A DNA stretch of 64,000 nucleotides, taken from Nonomuraea fuscirosea (lineage in GTDB: Bacteria; Actinomycetota; Actinomycetes; Streptosporangiales; Streptosporangiaceae). Made by a program: the position numbers and the translations under genes. The stretch spans positions 434,001 through 498,000 of the forward strand of contig NZ_PVNG01000001.1 in the NCBI RefSeq assembly GCF_003001935.1, in the 5' to 3' direction. How positions within the stretch are numbered: position 1 is the stretch's first letter; each line of letters starts with the position of its first letter. Below, in pieces: positions 26,035-34,014 of the stretch. The notes below the pieces were generated by a model that ran no database searches, was not told the origin of the DNA, and saw only the letters and a program-made list of their open reading frames with translations.

Positions 26035-27054
26035 GTGAGCTACAAGGCTGAGTACATCTGGATCGACGGCACCGAGCCCACGGCTCTGCTGCGCTCGAAG
26101 ACGAAGATCCTGGCCGACGGAGCCGAGCCTCCGGTCTGGGGCTTCGACGGCTCCAGCACCAACCAGGCCGAGGGCCACTCGTCGGACCGCGTGCTCCGCC
26201 CGGTGTTCACCTGCCCGGACCCGATCCGCGGCGGCGAGCACAAGCTCGTCCTGTGCGAGGTCGAGGAGATCGACGGCGAGCCGCACGCCAGCAACACGCG
26301 TGCGCTGCTGCGCCCGATCGCCGAGCAGTTCGCGGCGCAGGAGTCCTGGTTCGGCATCGAGCAGGAGTACACGTTCTTCAAGGGCAGCCGCCCGCTCGGC
26401 TTCCCCGAGGGCGGCTTCCCCGCCCCGCAGGGCCACTACTACTGCGGCGTGGGCGCCGAGGCCGTGTTCGGCCGCGAGATCGTCGAGCTCCACCTCGACC
26501 GCTGCCTCGCCGCCGGCCTGAAGATCTCCGGCATCAACGCCGAGGTCATGCCGGGCCAGTGGGAGTTCCAGGTCGGCCCGGCCGGTCCGATCGAGGTCGC
26601 CGACCACCTGTGGATCGCCCGTTACCTGCTCTACCGGACCGCCGAGGAGCACGGCGTGGAGGCCACCCTCGACGCCAAGCCCGCCCGCGGCGACTGGAAC
26701 GGCGCCGGCGCGCACACCAACTTCTCCACCAAGGCCATGCGTGAGGGCTACGAGGCCATCATCACCGCCTGCGAGTCGCTCGGCGAGGGTGACAAGCCGA
26801 TGGAGCACGTCAGCCAGTACGGCGCCGACATCGAGTCCCGCCTCACCGGCCACCACGAGACCGCCCCGTGGAACAAGTACACCTACGGCGTCTCCAACCG
26901 CGGCGCCTCGGTGCGCATCCCGTGGCAGGTCGAGGTGGACAAGAAGGGCTACATCGAGGACCGCCGTCCCAACGCCAACATCGACCCGTACGTGGTCACC
27001 CGCCTGCTGGTGAACACCTGCTGCTCGGCCCTGGAGAAGGCCGGCCAGGTCTGA
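26035..27054 (+). CDS. glnII: Glutamine synthetase type II (eukaryote-like)
   Basis: A 339-residue GSII that makes glutamine from glutamate, ammonia and ATP. GTG 26035 is used since AAAGGA lies 6 nt upstream and homologues begin SYKAEYIWIDG. Visible hallmarks: GFDGSST near residue 40, the metal site in GIEQEYTFF, AEVMPGQWEFQVGP, and GDWNGAGAHTNFS near residue 220 (ATP and glutamate binding), ending RRPNANIDPYVVTRLL. GSII enzymes form decamers and are not adenylylated, so control is transcriptional; the GlnR-like boxes immediately upstream fit induction under nitrogen limitation. Monocistronic, with a strong bidirectional terminator after it. Confidence 0.96.
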   Translation: MSYKAEYIWIDGTEPTALLRSKTKILADGAEPPVWGFDGSSTNQAEGHSSDRVLRPVFTCPDPIRGGEHKLVLCEVEEIDGEPHASNTRALLRPIAEQFAAQESWFGIEQEYTFFKGSRPLGFPEGGFPAPQGHYYCGVGAEAVFGREIVELHLDRCLAAGLKISGINAEVMPGQWEFQVGPAGPIEVADHLWIARYLLYRTAEEHGVEATLDAKPARGDWNGAGAHTNFSTKAMREGYEAIITACESLGEGDKPMEHVSQYGADIESRLTGHHETAPWNKYTYGVSNRGASVRIPWQVEVDKKGYIEDRRPNANIDPYVVTRLLVNTCCSALEKAGQV

Positions 27055-27068
27055 CCGACCGGCGAGCG

Positions 27069-27096
27069 ACGGGGGCCCCGATCGGGGCCCCCGTTT
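27069..27096. terminator. Bidirectional terminator between glnII and the ALDH gene
   Basis: A perfect 11-bp stem, ACGGGGGCCCC with its complement (27069-27079 with 27084-27094), closes the tetraloop GATC and runs into TTT on the plus strand and into the downstream end of the convergent gene on the minus strand. Confidence 0.85.
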
Positions 27097-27097
27097 C

Positions 27098-28636
27098 TCA
27101 TGCCAGGCGGAAGCCCAGATCGGGGACGATCTCGGCCACGTCCATCTGGGCCTTCTGCAGGCGCCCTGAGTGGTCCCAGTTCATCGCCTGCCAGCGGGTG
27201 AACTGGTCGAGCACCCACACGCCGGACTGGCGGCTGCCGTTGCCCGACTTGCCGTTGCCGCCGAACGGCAGGTGCGCCTCGGCCCCCGAGGTGGAGTTGT
27301 TGACGCTGACCATGCCGGCCGAGATGCCCTCGCGGAAGCGGAAGGCGTGCTTCGGGTCGGTGGTGTAGATGGAGCTCGACAGGCCGTAGCCGGGCAGGTT
27401 GGCCAGCTCGACCGCCTCGTCCAGGGTGGCGAACGTGGTGACGCCCACGATCGGGCCGAACGTCTCCTCCATGAACAGCCGGTCGCCCGGCCGCACGCCG
27501 TCCACCACGACCGGGTGGTAGTAGAGGCCGCCGGCGCCGTCGAAGCCGCCGCGCGGGTTGCCGCCGGTGACGCGGCCCGTGGGGCCCGTGACGACCTGGT
27601 GGTGGGGCTGGATCCAGGTCAGGTACTCCTCGTAGCGGTCGGCGAACTTCTGGTCGAGCAGCGGCCCCGCCAGCACGTCGCCGGCCGGGTCGCCGATCTC
27701 GGCCTCGCCTACGGCCCGCGCGAACCGTTCGACGAACGCGTCGTGCACGCTCTCGTGCACGATGACCGTGCCGAGACTCGTGCAACGCTGGCCCGCGGTG
27801 CCGAAGCCGGAGAACAGCGCGCCCTCCACGGCCAGGTCGAGGTCGGCGTCCGGCATGATCACCATGGGGTTCTTGCCGCCCAGTTCCAGGCAGGCGGACT
27901 GCAGGTGCCGCCCGGTCAGCTCGCCGACCTTCCTGCCCACCTCGCTGGAGCCGGTGAAGCCCACCTTCTGCACGCTGCCCTCCTCCAGGGCCAGCTCCAG
28001 GCCGCGGAAGGTGTCGGCGCCGTCGGCGAAGACGATGTTCAGCACCCCGTCGGGCAGGCCCGCCGCCGTGAACAGCCGGAACATCGCGTGCGCGGAGGCG
28101 GCGGCGTACTCGGCGGGCTTCCAGACGACGGCGTTGCCGCACAGCAGGGCCGGCACCAGGTACCACGACGGGACCGCCACCGGGAAGTTGCCCGCCGTGA
28201 CGACCGCCGCCACGCCGATCGGGTTGCGGAAGGTGAACAGGTTCTTGTCCGGCATCTCGGACGGCACCGTCTGCCCGTACAACCTGCGGCCCTCGCCCAG
28301 GAAGAAGTCACACGTGTCGACGATCTCCCTGACCTCGCCCAGAGCCTCCGCGTACGGCTTGCCGATCTCCTCGGTCACCAGCCGCGCCAGCGCCTCGGCG
28401 TTCTCCTCCACCAGCCGCCCGATCGAGGCGATCACCCTGCCGCGCACCGGCGCGGGCACCCTGGCCCACTCCCGCTGCGCCTCCTTGGCGGTGCGGCAGG
28501 CGGCGGCGAACGTGTCCGCGTCGGCCAGCCCGACCCGCGCCACGACCTCGCTCGTGCGGGCGGGGTTGGTCGAGTCGTACGTGGTCGCTGCGGCGGCGTC
28601 CTTGCCGCCCACGATGGAAACGATGTTTCGGCTCAC
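27098..28636 (-). CDS. Aldehyde dehydrogenase (ALDH7-like)
   Basis: A 512-residue NAD(P)-dependent aldehyde dehydrogenase. The catalytic Glu is in CLELGGKNPM (about 250) and the nucleophilic Cys in GTAGQRCTS (about 283); the GTAGQRC context, the NFPVAVPSW cofactor region and the length resemble ALDH7 enzymes (alpha-aminoadipate or piperideine-6-carboxylate dehydrogenase) more than succinate-semialdehyde dehydrogenases. It starts at GTG with GGAGGAGGG upstream, 33 bp behind the GalU-type gene in the same direction, so both are probably one transcript, though the metabolic link is not obvious. Lysine, proline or polyamine aldehyde oxidation are possible roles. Confidence 0.9.
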   Translation of the reverse strand: MSRNIVSIVGGKDAAAATTYDSTNPARTSEVVARVGLADADTFAAACRTAKEAQREWARVPAPVRGRVIASIGRLVEENAEALARLVTEEIGKPYAEALGEVREIVDTCDFFLGEGRRLYGQTVPSEMPDKNLFTFRNPIGVAAVVTAGNFPVAVPSWYLVPALLCGNAVVWKPAEYAAASAHAMFRLFTAAGLPDGVLNIVFADGADTFRGLELALEEGSVQKVGFTGSSEVGRKVGELTGRHLQSACLELGGKNPMVIMPDADLDLAVEGALFSGFGTAGQRCTSLGTVIVHESVHDAFVERFARAVGEAEIGDPAGDVLAGPLLDQKFADRYEEYLTWIQPHHQVVTGPTGRVTGGNPRGGFDGAGGLYYHPVVVDGVRPGDRLFMEETFGPIVGVTTFATLDEAVELANLPGYGLSSSIYTTDPKHAFRFREGISAGMVSVNNSTSGAEAHLPFGGNGKSGNGSRQSGVWVLDQFTRWQAMNWDHSGRLQKAQMDVAEIVPDLGFRLA

Positions 28637-28669
28637 CGGGGCCCTCCTCCGTAAGTTCTCCGGTAGACG

Positions 28670-29539
28670 CTAGCTCTCCAGGGCCAGTTTGCGCAGCTCC
28701 GGCCCGTGCACCGGATCGGCCAGCGCGGCGGCGAACTGCGCCCGCAGATAGTTGAGCGGTGAGCCGGTGTCGTACCAGGTGCCGTCGATGACCTGCCCGT
28801 ACACCGGGTGCGTGGCGGCGTGGCGGTGCAGCGCGTCGGTCAGGTAGATCTCGCCCTGCGGGTCCTCGTACCAGCGGTGCGTGGCCGCCTCCAGCTCGGC
28901 GACGACGCCGGGGGTGACGACGTAACCGCCTATGGCCGCGTACCGGGACGGAGCCTCCTCCGGGCGCGGCTTCTCCACCAGGCCGGAGACGCGCAGCCGG
29001 CCGCCGCCGAGATCCTCCTCGACGATCGGCACGCCGTAGCGGGAGGCGTCCTCGACCTCCATCGGCATCAGCGCCAGCACCGGCGCCCCCGTCGCCTCGT
29101 AGGCCGCCTTGAGCTGCCGGGCGCGCGGCACCTCCGCCACGAACACGTCGTCGGCCCACAGCACCATGAACGGCTCGTCGCCGATGACGCGGGCGGCGTT
29201 CAGCACGGGGGTGCCGTTGCCGTACGGGCCGTTCTGGTACAGGTACGTGATGTGCGCCAGCGACGACAGCTCGGCCACCGCGGCGGCCAGGTCGTCCTTG
29301 CCCGCCTCGCGCAACTGCCGCTCCAGGTCGGCGTCCGGGGCGAAGTGCCGCTGCACCAGGTCCTTGCGGGCCGAGGTGACGATGGTGATCTCGTCGATGC
29401 CGGAGTCGACGAGCTCGCGGATGGTGTGCTCGATGACGGGCTTGTCGCCGATCGGCAGCATCTCCTTCGGCAGCGCCTTGGTGAGGGGCAGCAGCCGGGT
29501 GCCCAGACCGGCCACCGGGATCACGGCTTTACGGACCAT
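28670..29539 (-). CDS. galU: UTP-glucose-1-phosphate uridylyltransferase (GalU-like)
   Basis: A 289-residue sugar nucleotidyltransferase. The N-terminal nucleotide motif AGLGTRLLPLTKALPKEM (residues about 10-27) is complete, DKPVIEHTIRE and the uridine-binding YLYQNGPYGNGTPVL are present, WADD at about 130 gives the metal-binding Asp, and VEKPRPEEAPS binds the sugar. This supplies UDP-glucose for polysaccharides and wall glycans. ATG 29539 has AAGGAGTG 5 nt upstream. Actinomycetes often have two or more GalU copies, so whether this is the essential one is open. Confidence 0.92.
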   Translation of the reverse strand: MVRKAVIPVAGLGTRLLPLTKALPKEMLPIGDKPVIEHTIRELVDSGIDEITIVTSARKDLVQRHFAPDADLERQLREAGKDDLAAAVAELSSLAHITYLYQNGPYGNGTPVLNAARVIGDEPFMVLWADDVFVAEVPRARQLKAAYEATGAPVLALMPMEVEDASRYGVPIVEEDLGGGRLRVSGLVEKPRPEEAPSRYAAIGGYVVTPGVVAELEAATHRWYEDPQGEIYLTDALHRHAATHPVYGQVIDGTWYDTGSPLNYLRAQFAAALADPVHGPELRKLALES

Positions 29540-29590
29540 ACGTCACTCCTTATGTGGTGCGGCTGCTACAGGTCACGCGCGGTGAGTCGT

Positions 29591-29968
29591 TCACCACGAT
29601 CGGCTCGGGGCGGGGGACTCGGCGGACGACTCGGCGATGTCGCGGTTCGTGATGACGGCGAGCTGCTCGGCCAGGTCGGCCAGCGCGCGGGAGACGGCCA
29701 GCTCGTCGCCGATCCCGGCCACCCGCGCGTCCGCGGGATTGCGCCGCGCCCGCCCGACCCCCGTCAGGGCCCGCCCCGCCTCCGTCGTGGCGCGTCCGGC
29801 CTCTGCCCCGTCGCGTCCGGCCACCGCGGTGTCGCGCCCGGCCACCGCGGTGTCGTGGCCGGGCTCCGTGGTGTCGTGCCCGGCGGGCGCGGTGAGCGTC
29901 GCGCGTGCCGTGGTGTCGTCGCCGTCCTCGGCGAGCTCGATCCGCACGGCCCATTCCTTGGTCTCCAT
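29591..29968 (-). CDS. DUF1876 protein with internal heptapeptide repeats
   Basis: A 125-residue protein of the actinobacterial DUF1876 family (dsRBD-like fold). The start METKEWAVRIELAEDGD and the end RARRNPADARVAGIGDELAVSRALADLAEQL are the two halves of the usual 90-residue domain; GGGAGG lies 7 nt before the ATG. Between the halves, residues 30-71 are six heptapeptides of the form G-(H/R)-(D/A)-T-x-x-A, lengthening the loop where homologues have a short variable segment. Function of the family is unknown. The ending SAESPAPSRSW is also non-conserved. Confidence 0.85.
   Translation of the reverse strand: METKEWAVRIELAEDGDDTTARATLTAPAGHDTTEPGHDTAVAGRDTAVAGRDGAEAGRATTEAGRALTGVGRARRNPADARVAGIGDELAVSRALADLAEQLAVITNRDIAESSAESPAPSRSW
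29756..29881 (-). repeat. Six 21-bp in-frame tandem repeats inside the DUF1876 gene
   Basis: Each 21-bp unit encodes a heptad starting GHD, GRD or GRA. Copies two and three (GHDTAVA, GRDTAVA) are nearly identical, and the outer ones have diverged, consistent with slippage expansion preserving the frame. Confidence 0.9.
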
Positions 29969-30064
29969 GACCACACCTCCCTCTTCCAGCGGGCTGCTGC
30001 CCGCGCGGAAGGCACTCAACCAAGGGATCCTCCCGTACGATGCCCGCCGAGCCGGGACGTGACG

Positions 30065-30610
30065 TCAGGCGGTGAAGTCGGCGAAGTCGAAGCCGGGGGA
30101 GACCAGGCAGCTCACCAGCACCGCCTCCGCGCCGGCCGGCCGCGCCGACTGCCACACCCCGCCGGGCACGACCGCCTGCGGCACCTGCCCGTCCTCCACG
30201 TCGGGCCCCAGCAGCACGTCCTCGTCCCCGATTGTCAGGCTGAGCGGCCCGCCGCGGTGCCACAGCCAGATCTCGGCCGACCTGACCACGTGCGGCACCG
30301 ACTCCTCGCCCGGATGCAGCAGGAAGTAGATGGCGGTGGCGCTGGCCCGCGCCCCCTCATAGCCCTCCGGCTCGAACGTCACCGGCGAGCGCCACGTCTC
30401 GCGGAACCAGCCGCCCTCGGGATGAGGCAGCAGGTCGAGGGCCGCGGCGACGGGCGGGCGCGGTACGAACGCGACGGGGGCGCCCGTGACGTCCCTGCGC
30501 AGGAACCGGTCGCCGTCGAGGACGAGCTGTCCGTCGAGCGGGCTGGTCAGGGCTTCGGCCTCGTCGGCCACCTGGACGGCTGGGCCGTCGGGATAGATCC
30601 GCAACTCCAC
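30065..30610 (-). CDS. DUF985-type cupin protein
   Basis: A 181-residue cupin of the DUF985 (cupin_5) family. The family core HPEGGWFRETWRS, then AIYFLLHPGEESVPHVV, SAEIWLWHRGGPLSL and PGGVWQSARP carry the His/Glu pattern typical of the double-stranded beta helix. The first 45 residues form a small additional domain (DGPAVQVADEAEAL). Start is GTG 30610 with no ribosome site; TAGACT at 30622-30617 (minus strand) is 6 nt upstream, fitting a leaderless transcript. Enzymatic role is unknown for the family; sugar-related isomerase-like folds are its closest relatives. Confidence 0.88.
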   Translation of the reverse strand: MELRIYPDGPAVQVADEAEALTSPLDGQLVLDGDRFLRRDVTGAPVAFVPRPPVAAALDLLPHPEGGWFRETWRSPVTFEPEGYEGARASATAIYFLLHPGEESVPHVVRSAEIWLWHRGGPLSLTIGDEDVLLGPDVEDGQVPQAVVPGGVWQSARPAGAEAVLVSCLVSPGFDFADFTA

Positions 30611-30634
30611 GGGACGAGTCTAGGGACGTTCCGG

Positions 30635-30973
30635 ACAGCGGACGTGGTCGCGCGGGTCGTCGACAACACCGGCGACCCGCTCACCCGGCCGCTCATGGTG
30701 ACCGCGGCCGCGCCGCCCACCGCCACCCCCGCCACCTCGTCCCCGGACGTCCCCGCCCATCAGGGCGTCACCGCGGCCGTCCGGATCACCGCGCCCAGGG
30801 ACACGCCGCCCGGCGAGCACCGCGTCACGGTGACGGTCGGGGACGAGCCCACCGAGGTGCCGGTCACGGTCACGGAGACGTGCACGGAGCCCGAGGTGTA
30901 CGCCAGCAGCTTCCCCACCGGCTTCGGCCCCGAGCGGGCCGTGGACGGGGACATCGCCTGCCAGGGCTGCTAA
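30635..30973 (+). pseudogene. Relic of a secreted carbohydrate-active or surface protein
   Basis: A 112-codon open stretch with no start codon or ribosome site reads as real protein: an Ig-like NEW3-type beta domain (TADVVARVVDNTGDPLTRPL to GEHRVTVTVGDEPTEVPVTV), then the first strands of an F5/8-type or similar carbohydrate-binding domain (YASSFPTGFGPERAVDGD), where it breaks off at TAA. Such domains sit at the C-terminus of extracellular glycosidases, so this is a decayed fragment from which both the enzyme and the end of the binding domain are gone. The relic lies within the 393-bp gap between the cupin and SWIM genes. Confidence 0.6.
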
Positions 30974-31003
30974 ATGTCGGTCAGGCTGGCTAGTCTGCGG
31001 CAG

Positions 31004-32659
31004 GTGATGCAGCGGTGGAGCCGGGATCAGGTCCTCGCCCTCGCCCCCGACGCGCCGTCCCGCAAGGCGGCGCAGGGGGTGTCGGCGCCGGGCAGATGGT
31101 CGTCCAACGGCACGACGGGCCTGGTCGTGTTCGGGGAGTGCCGGGGCAGCGGGTCCAGGCCCTACCTGGCATGCGTCGACCTCACCGAGCCCGCCTACCG
31201 GTGCAGTTGCCCGAGCCGGAAGTTCCCCTGCAAGCACGCCCTCGGGCTGCTGCTCCTCTGGTCCGCCGACGGGGTCCCCGAGCTGGCGGCGGCCCCGCAG
31301 TGGGTGACGGAGTGGATGGAGGGCAGGGCCGCCCGCGCCGCCAAGTCCACCGCCCGCCTCGAAGCCGCCCGCGCCGAAACTCGCGCTGACGCCACCGACG
31401 GGGTGTCAGCCAGCCCCACCGACGACGTCCCGCCCGACACGGAGGGATCGGCCGCCGCTGGAACGGCCCGGCCTGGCCGGGGAGGCTCTGGAGCCCGTGA
31501 GGCGGCCCGGCCAGGCGCGGAAGGCCCTGGAACCAGCGGAGTCGCGCGGTCAGGCATGGAGGAGCCTGGAACCGGTGAGGTGGTTCGGCCCGGCACAGAA
31601 GGGCCTGGATCCGGTGGGGCGGCTCCGGGCGGGGAGAGGGCCGGGGGTGGCGGGGCCGGGCGGGCGGAGAGCGTGCGGCATGGGCGGGTTGCCGCTGGGC
31701 TCGGCGAGCTGGAGCGGTGGCTGGCCGATCAGGTGCGTCAAGGGCTGGCCGGAGCCGCCGAGCACGACTGGGAGGGGCTGGCCAAGCGGCTCATCGACGC
31801 CCAGGCCCCCGGCGTGGCGGGCGTCGTCTCCCGCCTTGCCCGGGTGCGGGCCGAGGAGGGCTGGCCGGGGCGGCTGCTGGAGGAATACGCGCTGATCGAC
31901 CTGCTCGCCGTCGCCTACCGCCGGCGGGCCGCCCTGCCGGGGCCGCTCGCCGAGACCGTGCTGATCCGCACCGGTTTCCCCGTCACCAGGGAAGAGGTGC
32001 TGGCCGGCCCCGTGGTGCGCGACCACTGGGACGTCCTGGGACGGCGTGACGAGCAGCAGGACCGGCTGACGGCACGCCGCGTCTGGCTACGGGGCCGCCG
32101 CACCGGCCGCCCCGCCCTCATCCTGTCGTTCGCCCCCCAGGGCCAGGCGCTGGACGCGTCCCTGGTGACGGGCACCACGATCGACGCCGACCTGACCTAC
32201 TACCCGGGCGCCGCCCCCCTGCGAGCCCTGGTCGCCACCCGCCACGCCATCCTCACCCCACCACCCCCGGACACCCCGACACCCGACACCACCCCCTCCC
32301 TCCGCCCAACCTCCAGGGCCACAGCGTTGGAGGCCACACCGTCGCAGGCCGAATCGTCCGGGGATGCGCGGCTCTGGGCCGTGCCGCCGGGGATGGCGGT
32401 GGACGAGGCGCTGGACGAGGTGGCGCGGGCGCTGGCCGAAGATCCATGGACCGAGTCCTGGCCGCTCGTCCTTGCCGGAGCCGTTCCCGGCCGGACCGAG
32501 ATCGGTGGCCTGCCCTGGCACCCGCGTTCCCGCGACCCCTGGCGGCTGATCGCCGTGTCCGGCGGGCGGCCGCTCACCGTGGCCGTCGAATGGACGCCGC
32601 AAGGCCTGAGACCCCTGACCACCTGGGACGACGAGGGAAGGGCGGTGATCCTGGCATGA
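31004..32659 (+). CDS. SWIM zinc-finger protein, first gene of MoxR-VWA operon
   Basis: A 551-residue protein. GTG 31004 is preferred: TAGTCT (30991-30996) lies 7 nt upstream, fitting a leaderless start, and the protein then begins MQRWSRDQVLALAPDA as in this family. The SWIM motif CSCPSRKFPCKH (CxC-x6-CxH) is near residue 68 and should bind zinc and DNA or protein. A disordered Pro/Gly-rich segment of about 120 residues with four 13-residue repeats separates it from a C-terminal domain of unknown fold. Its stop overlaps the DUF5691 start (ATGA). SWIM proteins are a recurring member of this five-gene cassette. Confidence 0.85.
   Translation: MMQRWSRDQVLALAPDAPSRKAAQGVSAPGRWSSNGTTGLVVFGECRGSGSRPYLACVDLTEPAYRCSCPSRKFPCKHALGLLLLWSADGVPELAAAPQWVTEWMEGRAARAAKSTARLEAARAETRADATDGVSASPTDDVPPDTEGSAAAGTARPGRGGSGAREAARPGAEGPGTSGVARSGMEEPGTGEVVRPGTEGPGSGGAAPGGERAGGGGAGRAESVRHGRVAAGLGELERWLADQVRQGLAGAAEHDWEGLAKRLIDAQAPGVAGVVSRLARVRAEEGWPGRLLEEYALIDLLAVAYRRRAALPGPLAETVLIRTGFPVTREEVLAGPVVRDHWDVLGRRDEQQDRLTARRVWLRGRRTGRPALILSFAPQGQALDASLVTGTTIDADLTYYPGAAPLRALVATRHAILTPPPPDTPTPDTTPSLRPTSRATALEATPSQAESSGDARLWAVPPGMAVDEALDEVARALAEDPWTESWPLVLAGAVPGRTEIGGLPWHPRSRDPWRLIAVSGGRPLTVAVEWTPQGLRPLTTWDDEGRAVILA
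31463..31618 (+). repeat. Four 39-bp in-frame tandem repeats in the SWIM gene
   Basis: Units at 31463-31501, 31502-31540, 31541-31579 and 31580-31618 encode 13-residue blocks around ARPGAEGPGTSG. The copies have diverged to about 70-80 percent identity by eye but keep the frame and a Gly/Pro/acidic composition, lengthening the linker after the zinc finger. Confidence 0.85.
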
Positions 32660-34014
32660 CGGGCTGGGAGCAGCTGACGTCCACGGCGCTCGTGGGCACC
32701 GACCGCCGGCCGTACCCCGGAGACCTGCTCGAAGCCGCGGCCGTCGAAGTAGCGCGGCGGCGGGCGGGGCGGCGCGCGGGCGAGACGGGGCGGCTGGAGC
32801 GAGCGCCCGAGGAGGAGCGGGAGGCGGTCGGCAGGCGCGCGGCCGAACGGCTCGTCCGCATCCTGAGTGGCGAGCACGAGCGGCTGCTGCCGGAGTGGCT
32901 GGCCGCGGCCGCCGCGACCGGCCGCAGGGTGCCCGCGTACGCGCTGCCCGACCTGCTCGACCGCGGCCGGCGCGACCGTTCGATCAGGGTGCACCTCGGC
33001 GTGCTCGCGGGCCGGCGCGGACGCTGGCTGGCCGGGCTCAACCCCGCCTGGGACTACCTGCTGGAGGAGCCCACGGGCGAGACGTGGGAGCTGGGCGGCG
33101 CCGCCGACCGGCGGGCCCACCTGAGCACGCTCAGGGCGGCCGATCCGGCCGGGGCCAGGCGGCTGCTGGAGAGCTCGTGGGAGCGCGAGACCCCCGACGA
33201 CCGGGCCGGGTTCGTGGAGGTGCTGGCCGAGGGGCTGAGCATGGAGGACGAGCCGTTCCTTGAGCAGGCGCTGGACGACCGGCGCAGGGAGGTGCGCCAG
33301 GCCGCGGCCAACCTGCTGACCCGCCTGCCCGATTCGCGCATGTCCCGGCGCATGGCCGAGCGGGTGCGCGCCTGCGTGACGATCCGGCGCGAGAGCGGCG
33401 GCGGTGAGGTCATCGCCGTGGAGGCGCCCACGGTCTGCGACAAGGCGATGGAGCGCGACGGCGTGCGCCAGAAGCCGCCCAGGGGCATCGGCGAGCGCGC
33501 CTGGTGGCTGCAGCAGATCATCGCCCGCGCCCCGCTGGCGCTCTGGGACCGGCCGCCGGCCGCGCTGCTCGCGATGCGGATCCCCGACTGGGACGCCGAG
33601 GTGAAGGCGGCCTGGGTACGCGCCGCGGTGCTGCAGCGAAACCCCGAGTGGGCGCGGGCGATGTTCGGCTGGGACCCGATCGCCGACCTGCTCGAATCCC
33701 TTCCGCCGGCGGAACAGCAGGAGCTGGCTGCCCGGTTCGTGCACAACCACGACCTGGACAGCCAGCTGATCATGGTGCTCGGCGGGGTGTCGTCCCTCTG
33801 GGGCGAGGGCCTGGCCACGGCGGTGCTGCGCAAGATCGTGAAAGTCGCCGCCACCCAGCCGTGGAACCTCGGCGAGCTGGTCAAGCTGGCGGGCGAGCAC
33901 AGCGACCCGGCCCTGTACGAGCTGGCCGAGGACTTCTCACCCGCTGAACCCATCCAGCAGGTCGCCGCCCTGCTACGGTTCCGCGCTGACATGTACAAGG
34001 AGCTCCCCCTATGA
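32656..34014 (+). CDS. DUF5691 protein (HEAT-like), MoxR-VWA operon
   Basis: A 452-residue protein beginning MTGWEQLTSTALVGTDRR, which I assign to the DUF5691 family. It is wholly alpha-helical by composition, with HEAT-like runs such as DRRREVRQAAANLLTRLPDSR, and has no catalytic motif or membrane segment. Such helical-repeat proteins usually serve as scaffolds. Both ends are ATGA overlaps, so its synthesis is tied to the SWIM protein before it and the MoxR ATPase after it. Probable role: binding platform between the zinc-finger protein and the ATPase (inference). Confidence 0.85.
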   Translation: MTGWEQLTSTALVGTDRRPYPGDLLEAAAVEVARRRAGRRAGETGRLERAPEEEREAVGRRAAERLVRILSGEHERLLPEWLAAAAATGRRVPAYALPDLLDRGRRDRSIRVHLGVLAGRRGRWLAGLNPAWDYLLEEPTGETWELGGAADRRAHLSTLRAADPAGARRLLESSWERETPDDRAGFVEVLAEGLSMEDEPFLEQALDDRRREVRQAAANLLTRLPDSRMSRRMAERVRACVTIRRESGGGEVIAVEAPTVCDKAMERDGVRQKPPRGIGERAWWLQQIIARAPLALWDRPPAALLAMRIPDWDAEVKAAWVRAAVLQRNPEWARAMFGWDPIADLLESLPPAEQQELAARFVHNHDLDSQLIMVLGGVSSLWGEGLATAVLRKIVKVAATQPWNLGELVKLAGEHSDPALYELAEDFSPAEPIQQVAALLRFRADMYKELPL

